Assembly: GCF_032854445.1 (NCBI RefSeq)
Contig: NC_088302.1
Coordinates: 27,493,080 to 27,557,079 of the forward strand
Direction: 5' to 3'
DNA: 64,000 nt
From: Liolophura sinensis
Lineage: Eukaryota > Mollusca > Polyplacophora > Chitonida > Chitonidae
In this document: piece by piece, positions 23,805-35,283 of the stretch
How positions within the stretch are numbered: position 1 is the stretch's first letter
Layout of the letters: each line of letters begins with the position of its first letter
Notes under the pieces: model-generated
Databases searched by the model: none
What the model was told of the DNA's origin: nothing
Seen by the model: only the letters and a program-made list of their open reading frames with translations
Made by a program: the position numbers and the translations under genes

Positions 23805-24031
23805 CTATAATTCAACCGGACCGATGCCCCTGTCGCCACTGGGCCTCGTCTCTCGCCCTGACATTTCCGTAGCAGTCAGGGATACAGTCTTGGTTGCGAC
23901 ACCAGATTCAGCGGACTTGCCACGGAACTTGTGGTAAATAGCTATCCAGACATTGGGGTGCCAGAAGTGGGCTACACACCAACATCCGCCAACAACTGGT
24001 TTACACTTTGACCAATCAAAAGGGACATCCG
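23805..24031 (-). CDS. Possible terminal exon, unknown product
   Basis: This island is clearly richer in G+C than its surroundings. On the minus strand a strong acceptor (TTTTCCCATCCCCCTGCCTACAG) ends at 24032. The following frame stays open for about 75 codons to a TAG at 23805-23807 and includes VPFDWSKCKPVVGGCWCVAH and IAIYHKFRGKSAESG. The frame is also open upstream of the acceptor to a stop near 24080. I recognise no family. The plus strand also has a shorter open frame here (RPDISVAVRDTVLVATPDS), so the coding strand is uncertain and a repeat or pseudogene origin is possible. Confidence 0.3.
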
Positions 24032-24080
24032 CTGTAGGCAGGGGGATGGGAAAAGTCTTTTCAGGGACGACTCCATATAC

Positions 24081-25006
24081 AACGCCTTAATACTCTATTC
24101 TGTGTCCTTATTCATACAGATTTGGCCTAGATTATTACAGCCCTAAACTTTTGTTCGTCTCGGCAACATACAAGGATGCATATGTTTTGATTCATACAGT
24201 TACGCCATAAGAATTTCACAATGTGTAAAAATATATTGTATAGTTCTACTATAGTTTTTTCCCCTGTAAAATGTAGAGTAAGGCATGATACCAAGACGCT
24301 TACAGTGAATTACAATACATAGGGAGTGTTATTTGTAATGAAAATAACTCAAAGTCTGACAAACCGTCAACTGGTTGTCAAGCTGATAAATGCAATGAAG
24401 AAAGGATCACGGCCCGACAAAGCTGTCACTGGACATATTTACTTTGTTACGTTGTGAACATGTAACATGCCCACTGAAGTGTTATATTAGGCTATACATT
24501 AAGACAGTCAATCCCTGTATTCTTTCCACAAGTTTGATGAATCTGACTGTGAATTGTTATTGAATATTTGTGTTGGTTTATTATTGATATTACATACATG
24601 CATTTACGAACAACAGATGACGGGATTAAATTATGTAGCACCCTTCTCCGTCAGCTTACCAATGCGAAGTTTTGCAGCAAACATTCACCAAAAACGTAAA
24701 TCTCCAACACATAGCGGTGTGAAATTTCCTTAACTTCTGCAAAACAGTTTATAGAAGTCAGTCCTAAAGTCAAGTGTCAAGCCTGTAACATGCACCATGC
24801 ACAATCGACCGTTTCTTAGTGTACCTGATTACAGTTTTTCCCATCCATAACCCGACAACTGCATTTTTATGCACCCTGAAAGCACCATGAATACCAAAAA
24901 AGTTACAAGCATAGCTCAACGAAGATCATTTCGCCCTGTGGAACAAAAAGCTTTCAGACAAAATGGCGTTGATCATTCAAAATCCATTTGATCCAGAACT
25001 CCCGCA
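24081..25006. other. No recognised gene (about 0.9 kb)
   Basis: AT-rich; no open frames or repeats worth naming. Confidence 0.4.
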
Positions 25007-25065
25007 GCCGTCGTATAAGTGAACGATTCTAAAGAACGGGGTAAAACACAAATCAAATAAATAAT
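25007..25065 (+). repeat. V-SINE 3' end only
   Basis: CCCGCAGCCGTCGTATAAGTGAACGATTCTAAAGAACGGGGTAAAACACAAATCAAATAAATAA matches the final unit and tail of the SINE. The head and V-domain are absent. Confidence 0.75.
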
Positions 25066-26384
25066 TAATTTCTTAAAGATATTCTATGATAAAGGATATA
25101 ATATGCGATTTAATTTGTATGTAAACTTTGAACAGATATCCTATACATTATAGCCTGCATCAAAGGCTAAGTGTGCAAAATGTACCCATAATTCAGCAGA
25201 ATGTATCATGGGCTATAGCATTTGAACGAATTTTGCACAGTTTTCCTATGATACATACAACCACTGCACTTTGTTCAGGATATAAAATATGATATAATTA
25301 TGATATCTTAATGTATTTTGATGCTCATGTTATACAATGAGTATCACTGTATTTGGCATAGTTGTATGTGTCATGTGTATGTGACCTGATATATCACCGT
25401 ATCCCATCACACTCATTTTTTTTGGCCATACAATACCACAGGAGTTCTCTGTTTGTAAGTTATTAACCTGAAAACACTTCTTACTAAAGATAGTGAAGTA
25501 ATTTAGCCTGACTTGCTATACAGCAACCAATGACGTGTTACTCTACACAACACAGCTTTCTCAGCACGGATATATTAAAGCAAACATTATGTACAATGTA
25601 TTTTGCTCGAACTGGTTATAACGTAGGAATTCTAAACCTGGTTGCAGTTTCAGGGCTTCCAAGTAGCCTTCACGAATGGGTTTCATCTTCTGCTTCTTTG
25701 CAGAGCAGAAACTTGTATATTAAGATACATAATCCGCTTTGCCAAATCATGGACAGTTAACTACGCAGTTAACAAGTCTAAATGAATGGGCTTACATTGC
25801 TCTTCTGAAAAATAAGTACGTCATTAATTTAAACATTTCTAGCAAAAAAACTTTTAATCGTAAATCAGATTACAGGGCATTGAAATTACCTTACTCTTAA
25901 AATATTTTTAGACCATATTTTTAAAAGTTACAAACCTAGCAAAAATTAAAATCACTGATTTGGAATCACCGACCTGAAATACATCGGAATACACCGAACT
26001 TTTTATGACGTCTTATGTTCGACCAATGGCAAGCTTCTCATTTTTTTAAAATGTATGTAAATAGTATTGCCCTACATGCATATCAAATTTTACAAGAACC
26101 CGTACAATGGTTTTGGGTAAGATGTTTGAAAGTTGTGCTCGAAATCCGATATAGCTGCAAACTAAGTGACCTAGGAGAACAAACTTCAAAACAATTAAAG
26201 ATAATATCCGCTTCCAAATTTCAAAGAGCTGCGATTTGCAGTTTTCTAGAAAATCGACAAAAAGCACCCTCTGGCACAACAGAAACTCCCGATATTAGCT
26301 TTCAGCTTGGGGCCTAATAATACGAAATCTGATTTTCTTTTATCATTCTCAGTCCATGTGGCATCATGCAAGGATGGGAAACCA
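25066..26384. other. No recognised gene (1.3 kb)
   Basis: AT-rich. The open frames of 76-100 codons between 25530 and 26317 show no domains and overlap on both strands. Confidence 0.35.
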
Positions 26385-26690
26385 GAGTGTAGCAGTGAGG
26401 TGACGAGCGCATATGAACGAGGCCATGAGAGTTTACCAAGGAAGCTATAAGAGTATGTGAAAAGGGTGATGTGAGCAAACTAAAAGGCCACGAGAGGATA
26501 CCAAGGGCCAAGGAGGCGGTGAGGGCATACCAATGGGGCGATTTGAACGTGTCAAGGAAACGATGAGAGTTATGACCAAGGAGGCGATGTGAGTATACCA
26601 AGGAGGCTGTAAGGCCTGGGGAGAGAATACCAAGGGAGTAATGAAGGCATGCACAGGAAGCAATGAGAGCACACCAAAGTAGCGATGGTG
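26385..26690. repeat. Degenerate ~25-bp minisatellite
   Basis: Repeated variants of CCAAGGAGGCGATGAGAGCATA, spaced about 22-30 bp, with strong divergence between units. Purine-rich on the plus strand. The 75- and 95-codon minus-strand frames here are by-products of the repeat. Confidence 0.7.
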
Positions 26691-26899
26691 AGAGCGTCCT
26701 AACGATATAATAGTAATAATTCAGCCTTGGTCCGGATTAAAACATGATTAGTTGGGAAATGTTCCGTACTGGGAAAGATCCAACAGAACTGCGATGATGA
26801 CGGATCCGGTATCTGTACCCCTCTATGTCCACACGTGTCTCAGTTCAAACGTTCCACTGTGACGTCTTTAAGTACATCTGAGCGGAGGCAGACTCAGCA

Positions 26900-27520
26900 G
26901 TGGTCGCATACAGGAGAAGAGCACAACAGACTGACTTGGTACTTCAACCAGAGCGCTCATTTACTGCGTCAAATGACAGCAAATTAAGACGACGGAAATG
27001 CCGTTTCTCAGATTTACAGAGAAAAGGATACAGTATTGCGTTTCCACAAAAAAGTGATCGTCTCAACTTGATTTTGTTACAATTTAGGACAATTTTCTCT
27101 CTGATGAGATCGGCCATAAAACTGGCCTTTAGGCGTCAAAAGACAAAGGGATATTCCTATAGCAGATGGTCGGAACTAACTGTGTTGAGCATGTGGCGTG
27201 GGAGAGAACTTGGGGCAAACCTTCTAAAGGATCTCTATTACCAACAACCATTAAAGGAGAATCTTCAAATGTTTTTTTTAGACAATCTGAAATTGGTTTC
27301 GTCCATCGTCTTTTTTTTCCTTTATAAATTTAAAGCGCTTGGAGAAATCCTATTAATAGGTAGGAAATGTATAAAATATAATTTAGAGATGTACTCTCAG
27401 GCAGGAACATATTTGATCCATCCGTATTATCAGACGGTCGATCGTTCCTTCACCATGGTGGCACGGGCTTGTCATAAAGTCAGTATTATGGGTTTATCTT
27501 TTTGGCTATTTTACTGTTAA
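26900..27520 (+). CDS. Long ORF outside repeats, unknown, doubtful
   Basis: At 206 codons this is the longest open frame outside tandem repeats. The peptide is basic at its N-terminus (KLRRRKCRF near residue 30) and rich in Leu, Phe and Lys. It has a hydrophobic stretch SSIVFFFLYKF near residue 135, but no motif I recognise. The local base composition is as AT-rich as the flanks, and there is no nearby start context or clear splice site. A frame this long is somewhat unexpected by chance in 64 kb, so it is kept as a low-confidence candidate and may be a decayed element. Confidence 0.2.
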   Translation: MVAYRRRAQQTDLVLQPERSFTASNDSKLRRRKCRFSDLQRKGYSIAFPQKSDRLNLILLQFRTIFSLMRSAIKLAFRRQKTKGYSYSRWSELTVLSMWRGRELGANLLKDLYYQQPLKENLQMFFLDNLKLVSSIVFFFLYKFKALGEILLIGRKCIKYNLEMYSQAGTYLIHPYYQTVDRSFTMVARACHKVSIMGLSFWLFYC

Positions 27521-28737
27521 TCGCATGGCCCTTGAAAAAAATGCCAGTTTAACGTTACGGGCACTGTTGTTAGGACATGTAGAAAGTGTTGGTTTACAGT
27601 AACATATGCGAAATGTAATTGTATGAAATTAATGAAACTAGAAAGTAGCTTGTACATTGTATTCCCAAATTTTTGTACATTTTACTTCTGTTTTGACTTG
27701 CTGAGGGCAAAACATATCGGAAGACAAGTGAATGAAAAAGCAACATTCCACCAAATCTCGTCATTTTGAATGGGGTAAATTTACATTTTAAATTTGACTG
27801 AATTTAAACTATCTCCCAGAAATGCATGTGCAAGACAATTTTGCATCACTTTACAACATAGATTTCCCAGCAGTGTTTCGATTTTTTTTAAAGTGGTAAT
27901 ATTTCAGCCCGAGCAATGAAAAACAATACCATAGCAGATATGCACAAACATTATCAGTGAGTGTGTCAGGACTTTAGTATTAAATTCTACCTTTTCACCA
28001 TCTAAAACTAATGGAAATGACAACGTAGTAAATTAAAGGTTTATTCTGCATGTTAATTTCCCATAATTCTTTATTACATATTTCTTTGTTTGAAACTAGG
28101 GGTTTTATCTCCAAGTGACGCTCAAATTTTAAAGTGCCAAATGCTCGAAAACACTAAGGCGAACGGCTGTTTATGGACAAAGGGAACAGCCAAGGAAAGG
28201 TATTTCATTGGCAAAGGTCAAACTGTGACCACATCGGTGAAATAGGAAGACCACATCGGTGAAACAGGAAGACCACAAGGGTATATAATAAGCAAAAGTA
28301 GATTTTTGGTTTAATATCAAGGAAATGCCCCAAGACCTTTTTAAGCTTGTCAGCACTCTCAATTAGCAAAGAACAGAACATCAGTGTAAGCTGACGCCTT
28401 TTTCTCTTTGTTACATTACAATATCCCCAACTGAGACCCAAATTTACGAAATGATTAGCTCTAGCATGCTGTCTACCACATTGCTGTTCTATGTATAAAA
28501 CTTGATGCGCTCGATTGTGTGACTATTTAGCTCACTGTTCAAAACTATTACACAGTTGGTGATAAAACGGGTAAGTGTTAAAGCTCATATTAAGCTTTAC
28601 ATGTTACGGTAAAGGGAGTTTTACAACAGTAGAGCCTCGAACCATGCAACAGTCTATTAAGGTACTAGTTTTATCAGTGTGTTACATTTTCTGTAATACT
28701 TGTAATATTTTCTGTAATATTTCTTCCAAATCAACAG
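27521..28737. other. No recognised gene (1.2 kb)
   Basis: AT-rich. Two overlapping minus-strand frames at 28171-28441 contain a short 24-bp direct repeat (GACCACATCGGTGAAA, at about 28227 and 28251). No domain is seen. Confidence 0.35.
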
Positions 28738-29325
28738 TGGCAAGGCCAATTCCAAAAACGCCGCTAAACACAAACTACCAAAGAACTACGAAAATACATA
28801 AAGTGCGAAATTAGGACGGAATCATGCCAAGAGAAGCAGTCAACAGTTTCCAGTTATGTTTTAAAGACGTAAGAAAAGTTCTGGGCGAATGAGTGAAATC
28901 AGTGTTCAAACTGTGCAGCATGCCAGCATATAAATAGTCGGTAATCAAACATGTATAGGCCTTAGTTGCGTTTTGATTGCAACTGTTCATATATGGAAAA
29001 TAGGGTGATTTAATTCAAAACAATGAATATATATCCCTTAGCTCCAGGTTAAGCGGAATTGTACACAGTTAAGAAGTGCCGGGGTTTCTGGACGTTCTGT
29101 CCAATTTAATTTAAGGAGAATTATACTCACTGTAAAACTAAAGAAACTCTGAGTAAAGGTATCTTCTGAAATAACCTTAACATAAGACACATGATCTAAC
29201 AAATGCTCCAAGACGGGATATGTACAAACCATAAGCAGGATCCAGTGTTACACTGTTGTCAAAGTAAGGATAATGCACTATAGCAAAAGTGAAACTATCC
29301 CTCCTTTTTTTACCACTATATATAG
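28738..29325 (-). pseudogene. Retroelement reverse transcriptase fossil, copy 2
   Basis: Minus-strand translation gives RDSFTFAIVHYPYFDNSV followed by LDPAYGLYISRLGAFVRSCV. These are the same blocks as in copy 1 and closer to the family's KRDDFNFxIVNFPF and GVYISQLIRFAR. A stop follows, and the SFFSFYSEYNSL block is split between frames. Nucleotide similarity to 12000-12480 continues to the shared GGACGGAATCATGC and CCACCAAAGAACTA regions. The two copies are in the same orientation, and both end near the same point on the low-coordinate side, consistent with a shared 3' end. Confidence 0.72.
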
Positions 29326-29804
29326 TAGCGGTTTGATATTTACTGAAAGTAAATAGTTTGAGCTAGCAAATGCAGAAAATTTGTTTTGATTAACGAATAT
29401 TTGATGTTTTGCCATATATCTCCGGTTTAGCCTCTTAAATAAACATAATGTCTAGACTTACCTGCAAGCGACGTTTATCACCATTTTGATCAGTGATGTT
29501 TTAGAGGTTCGACAAAGTGAGCCAGACCTAATTCATGCTGTGATTTTGTGACTTTGAGTTTCTAAAAGTAATTACATCCTGTTTGAAAAGCAATCATATT
29601 ATTTAAGCTGGAAGTCAAGAGGTTCTCTGATGAAGTTGACACAAATGAGAATCTCTGCCATACCCCTTGTGCACCATGCTATATCATGTTAATTATGATG
29701 ACGCTTATGACGACAGAAAACACACGGGCTGTACACGACTTCACACTTCTTTCGCTAAGGGCATACTGATACTGTTAAACTACACGCATGACACTATATG
29801 TACA
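29326..29804. other. No recognised gene
   Basis: AT-rich; nothing recognised. Confidence 0.4.
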
Positions 29805-30075
29805 TTGCAGTTGAAGACATGCTGCTATGAAGATGGAATATATATAGATTGTGCAGAAATCTTGACGACTCGTTGCCACAGATAGAGCGTATACATAACA
29901 CTATACTTTACTGTTGAAATTCTGCTTTTGATCACATGACATTACGCTTTAATGTTAAAGACACGTCGGTACAGATAGAATATATTCAAGGCATTGCACG
30001 TTGCTGATGAAGACACGCTGCTCCAATACAATATATATATGATATGGAATTTTACTGTTCAAGACAAGATACTAC
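29805..30075. repeat. Degenerate ~50-bp tandem repeat
   Basis: Diverged units resemble TGTTGAAGACACGCTGCT followed by AGATAGAATATATA and a spacer. Recognisable starts lie near 29810, 29910, 29952, 30001 and 30048. Divergence is high, so the boundaries are approximate. Confidence 0.5.
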
Positions 30076-31109
30076 CAACACGACATTTACAAATTTAGAC
30101 ATGGCTCAAGGATATAATGTACCAGAGTTGGAAATGAAAAATTTTTTTCCTCTGACAAACAGGATCGAAGAAAATTTGTAGCGGGACAAGATTGAAATGT
30201 AGTTAAAGAAGATGAAGTTCTGAGTTTGATAAAGTGATACTGATTGGTTGTGTCTTTTCATGATAAACAGGTATAATTCACCTAAAAGCTTTCAACTGAC
30301 AAAACAAAACAAAAAAGCAGTGTAACTGTTTATATTTTCAGTTGTATAAAATAAGACAATATTATCTTTTTTTCTTTCAGATTGGTAGAAAAAATCAATA
30401 AATGGATTTTTATCATTCAGAGCAGCAACTACCAAATTAATAAAGGAATTCACTGATATTTGGAAACGAGTGTGCTTTTTAAGCGCGTTAAAACTGGCTG
30501 ATGTTTCAGAAAACAATTGGGTTTGTACAGTCTCCACTCACTAAACATTTTCAGCTTAACTGTGTTGAATGCCATCTTTAAACAATTTCATCTGATTGTA
30601 AAATCAATGCCTGAAACTGAATCATATAAGTCAAAGTATAGCTAACATGTGACATCGAATTTCAAATAACAGCCCTTCTAGCTTGTCATTACAGGCCTTC
30701 GATTGCATTTATTTAAACGTTTTAAACACATAAATTCCTGTTGGAAGAATTCTGGTAGACAGATAGTCCTAATATCGAACATATATAGGCTTTTTCGTAA
30801 ATAATTTCAGTGAGTTTCCACCTCTGAAACGTGTCACTTACCTCTGGTCTAAGAGTATAGCTTGAAGAATTTTATTCCTGATATTAGTTGGTTTTCCTCC
30901 CATTAGGCCCCGGATGAGACAGGGCGCAGCCGCTAATAACAGCTGTGGAGAAAGAATAAGAAGACCCTTAATTTTATTCAGGTTGTTGTTTTTACAAAGT
31001 GCTACAGAATATATTACTTATATGACCATGGTCAGCTTTATGTAGAGGAAACCGTGAAACCTACTTCCCCTCGCAAGTTATCTCAAAAATCTCCTGGTGT
31101 AAGCCAGCT
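30076..31109. other. No recognised gene (1 kb)
   Basis: AT-rich. An 81-codon minus-strand frame at 30292-30537 has no domain. Confidence 0.35.
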
Positions 31110-31375
31110 GCTGTACACAAAAAAAACACTTGTGCTGATATCAAACGTAACAAATTGTGTTGTTTTCATTCAACACATAAATATGTTACCCAAAGAGAAA
31201 CATGTGTGACATACTCATATTTGTGTTACAAAATAATGATACAAACTTGTGTTGAACAAAAATCAGGTAATTCATGCAGTACAAAAAAAAAACTTGTGTG
31301 AATATTGTGTATAACATCCAACACATCTTGTGTTCAATTCCTTCAACACAGGACCTTGTGTTAATTCAAGCTGAA
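31110..31375. repeat. Cluster of short TTGTGTT / AACACA motifs
   Basis: At least ten occurrences of CTTGTGTT, ATTGTGTT or their complement AACACA(A) lie in about 265 bp, irregularly spaced and in both orientations. It could be a decayed tandem or foldback repeat or a binding-site cluster. No transcript start is evident nearby. Confidence 0.45.
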
Positions 31376-32004
31376 ACCAGGTTTTTATTGGAAAGAGCAC
31401 AGGTTTGTAAGTTGGTACGGAAGTAGGCGACGAAAAAAGTTACTAGAACGTTTTACAAACGTAAAACTGTCTAAAGCTTTAGTCCATGATGATCATTGTT
31501 AAATTGGCTTCAAAATGCAAATAAATTAATTTACTATGTATAAATGTCACAAAATATGACAATTGCCTATTCATTTTTGAAAAAGTTTGCAACTGAAGGG
31601 CGATAAATGTCACAGCAGACAGTCGAAGCGAAACAACAACAACGGGTGCTTTTTGGTTGTTTGTGGGTTTTAAAATGAATTTTATTCGCTGGCAGAAGCT
31701 GACGTAATCCTATCTTTCCACAATCAGTAAATAAACTTCCACAAACGGGACTGACTTCACCCTTAAAACTGAATTATATTCACCTTGGCCACCTTCAGAG
31801 GTGATTTTTGGGCTGTCTTTCAAAATTTAGGACAAAAAGTTTTAGTCGATAGCCAAACAGTATCTTTGTGAAACTGGCTAGACGAAAGGGTCGGCTAACT
31901 GTGTTAGTTGTCTAAGCGTAGCCTTTAGACTTCTTGTGAAACGTACTTGGGGGTGGTTTGGTGGAGGCAAGTTCGTCTAGAACATTCCTTCTATCTTTCT
32001 ATTA
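31376..32004. other. No recognised gene
   Basis: AT-rich; no open frames or repeats supported. Confidence 0.4.
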
Positions 32005-32062
32005 TTACTGAAAACAGCTGACTACTTCTCTTTGCCTGATTCCGTCCTAATTTGAGACCATC
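32005..32062 (+). repeat. Short fragment of the RT-fossil repeat, copy 3
   Basis: AAAACAGCTGACTACTTCTC followed by TTTGCCTGATTCCGTCCTAATTT is the reverse complement of the block containing GGACGGAATCATGCAAAGAGAAACAGTCAGCAG found at 12083-12115 and in copy 2. It is in opposite orientation to both. Confidence 0.6.
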
Positions 32063-33664
32063 TACTGATTGTTTCTATACATGTCATAGCACCATGTGAT
32101 GCTAAACATTGTCACACCTACTTAAAACAGGTCAATAGAGGTTAGTGCGCTATTTCTTTGGGTATGTCAGTATCATTTTTAGTCTGGAAAAACGCATGAA
32201 AAAAATACGTCTTGTATTTGCGTTTTGTCTTTCAAAAATGCGTAAATTACTTGAATATAGTTGACAAGTGCATTAACTCAACGTATTTGGAATAATGTAT
32301 AATACAAACATGTAGAAAGCTGTAAAGACTGATTTGTTTTTTATATTATCATTTCTCCACCTCCACCTTCTACATTTATACCTAATGTATAATATATATA
32401 CATACAGGTAAACAGTTGAATTTTCTGATGTAGAGAACAGATATAAGACAAAAACAAGGAAACCGTCTCAAATTTCTACATCCTTGTATTCCAACTGCAG
32501 TTTCCAACTTTCTTTCTCACCACTGATACTGAGTGCGGCAGTGTAAAATCATGATTATATACGCAAAATGGTCAGTGTATACTTGACAACAGTGGTCGCT
32601 CAAGAACACAAAACCAGAAGCGGAAAACACTCAACTGAAGTTAACATTTTATACCTTAAAGATGTCAGATAAGGATAATTCTGTTATAATAACACATATA
32701 TATGATTTTATCAAGTTGATCAATGTCTGAAGTGGTATGCATTTTGCATCGAGGGAAGGCACACCCAGATAAATAAAGTCTATTACTATCTGAAGTAGAA
32801 TGTATAATATATATATTTATATACAGGCCATGTATTTTGCTCTCTTTGTGAGATCCATTATGCTGCTTACGCTGGAAGGGGAATTTTATCCTCAAGAAGA
32901 AACCGCCATAGAGTGCATATAAAGGCTTTCTAATAACGCGTCGCCCCCAGGATAACCGTACGAATGTCAATGCGCTACTGGACTCTACACAGTCTGCAGG
33001 CGCTCGCTCAGCGATATGACCAGGTGACACTTGTATTAGAGTTGCTTCAAATTAATTTACTTTGTGGGGGGCATTTATGAGCCTAAGGCTGAAGCTGAAT
33101 TCTGGTAGACAGCGCACTTTTGTTTACAGTTCTTCGGCCTTCCGCTAGACATGATAGCCTTCTTAATAAGATGGCTGGAGAAATGATCCGTCATTTTTTG
33201 GGGGACGTGAAATGTGCGCCTACCTATAGGCTCTCAGTCTCCCCTATATCCCTTCCGTGTGCCCTTGTCCTCCAAATACTCCCTTAATGACCAGACGCTG
33301 CCTACCACAAATGGTAAACTATCAAAGATTTCAATAAATAAGTTAGTATTTATATAAATGAAGGAACATTTCCCAAAGCAATTATCTCATATAAACAAAG
33401 GGGCGGTATTACTCCTCCACATCATAGTTTTAGATACTGCTGCTCCCACAGGTAACTTCCACAACTGTGTGGTACTGCTGTTCCACACCACACTCAGAAA
33501 CAAACTTTCACAATTAGTGTTTTAGCATTTCATTTCAGTGTATAAAAGACAAACAAAATGGCACGGATATTCTTTAGATTTATTTCATGGAAATGTTGAT
33601 CTCATAAACTAGATTTATAAATGTCGCTATAAGCGCATGTTCTCTTCAAGAATGCGCGCATACG
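32063..33664. other. No recognised gene (1.6 kb)
   Basis: A 121-codon minus-strand open frame at 32665-33030 overlaps ATATATA-rich sequence and has no recognisable domain. No splice context was found. Confidence 0.3.
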
Positions 33665-33789
33665 GTGTGGCTGAGCAGTAAAATGCCAATCACTACCAAG
33701 ACAACCAGGCCTATGGGAGGATGGTTCCAGCCTCATTGTTCATGGAGTTTTATTGACACTGAGCAGTCCTCAACGCCCTTGGGGCCGTT

Positions 33790-33905
33790 TACGGTCGTTG
33801 AAGGTTTATTGTCTTCAATTTCCAATATGGCGCACGAGTCTGTAGGTCACCCGTGGGAAGTTTGTCAGTAAGTTGCCAAGGTTTGCTGGTTTAACCGGCA
33901 GACAG
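33790..33905 (+). repeat. Possible V-SINE-like remnant
   Basis: GTGGGAAGTTTGTCAGTAAG, TTGCCAAGGTTTGCTGGTTT and AACCGGCAGACAG follow the same order as the central part of SINE families A and D in this window. Similarity is weak and no head or tail is visible. Confidence 0.3.
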
Positions 33906-34707
33906 CGGATGCTCATTAAACATCAAACATTCTCACACATTAAACTGACGGTAATTGTGGAAAAAAGTGGAAAGTTTCATCGGTAAAAGTTAACTGCTGT
34001 TGACGGTCTCTTTACGAAAAGCCCAATGAGTTTTTCTGTGACATTTTATGGATATGGCCTTCTCGGGATGGATCACTGCTACTCCTCCACATCTATAAAA
34101 TCTGTGATCCACCGTGTCGAAATTTTTCAACTGTTTCATTGCCTGACTTTTTTAAACGAAAGAGGATGGAGCCTTGTAGCTTAACCACTAATTTCTTCCA
34201 CATGCATAGTTGCCGCAAACACTATATCCGAAAAGCTCAACAGAACAGTCCACTGTACTGTGGGCGATGTTAGCTTGCAGATGTCCAGTCAACCAGCTAT
34301 ATCCACAGGCGGACACATTTATGGTCGCTATAACTAAGTTAACTGCTATTGATGTGGAATTAACCTAGCGTATCCTATATCGCTACACTGGCCAAACTAC
34401 GAAATTATTCTGCATAAAAACCGACTGATCATAAATGTGGCTACAAATGTCCAGTATGCTCTTCACAATAAGCGTAGACATTACAGTAAAATAAAATTTT
34501 TGTAATACTGATAAATAAATGCATGAAACGTGTACTAAGCCTTGATGTTGAATTTTTCCTGAAACAGTGTGCCAAACTTACTGGTCGTTATACACTGGAG
34601 CAAAATGCAATAACAATCTTTCCACTCCATTCATATTAAACAAATGTTTTATATCAAACCTAGTATGCTAAGTCTGGGGGTTAAATGTCAAATAATGTAC
34701 ACAAATA
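33906..34707. other. No recognised gene (0.8 kb)
   Basis: AT-rich; nothing supported. Confidence 0.4.
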
Positions 34708-34778
34708 AAAAAGTATCAGCGTGTCTAAATTTTCGTGCGTTTTTTTTCTAGGAAAATTTAGACACGCTGATACTTTTT
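34708..34778. other. Perfect 26-bp inverted repeat (hairpin)
   Basis: The arm 34708-34733 (begins AAAAAGTATCAGCGTGTCTA) is the exact reverse complement of 34753-34778, separated by a 19-nt T-rich loop. On either strand this folds as a mismatch-free stem. It could be a small foldback element, an assembly fold-back or a small-RNA precursor. The perfection suggests recent origin. Confidence 0.9.
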
Positions 34779-35005
34779 AAGAACAGGATTATTGGAAATT
34801 GTTGGGAATTCACTGAAACGTGCTTTAATTACTTTAATTAATTGCTTTGAAGTACATGTACATTGATGGTAAGTCAAAAGATTCACGTCTTTTCCTGTCG
34901 CCCAATCATTACTACTCCACGTCTTCTTAACCAGTTAGGACCCCATTCAAACCTACTTACTAGACCTACTTGTTGAATTTAGCCGTACCCCCTCTGATTC
35001 CGGGG

Positions 35006-35283
35006 ATATGAATTTATAGGTGCCTAGTTGGTTAGCGCGCTAGGGCAGCGAAATGACCCAGGAGTCTCTCACCAGTGCGGTCGCTGTGAGTTCAAGTCCA
35101 GCTCATGCTGGCTTCCTCTCCGGCCGTACGTGGGAAGGTCTGTCTGGAACCTACGGATTGTCGTGGGTTTCCCTCGGGCTCTGCCGGTTTCCACCCACCA
35201 TAATGCTGGCCGCCGTCGTATAAGTCAAATATTCTTGAGTACGGCGAAAAATACCAGTCAAATAAATAAAATATGAATTTATA
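35006..35283 (+). repeat. Near-full-length V-SINE with target site duplication
   Basis: The element 35019-35270 runs from the A-box region (CTAGTTGGTTAGCGCGCTAG) through GAGTTCAAGTCCAGCTC and the V-domain to the tail CAGTCAAATAAATAAA. It is bounded by perfect 13-bp direct repeats ATATGAATTTATA at 35006-35018 and 35271-35283. About 10 bp are lost from the head. Confidence 0.9.
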
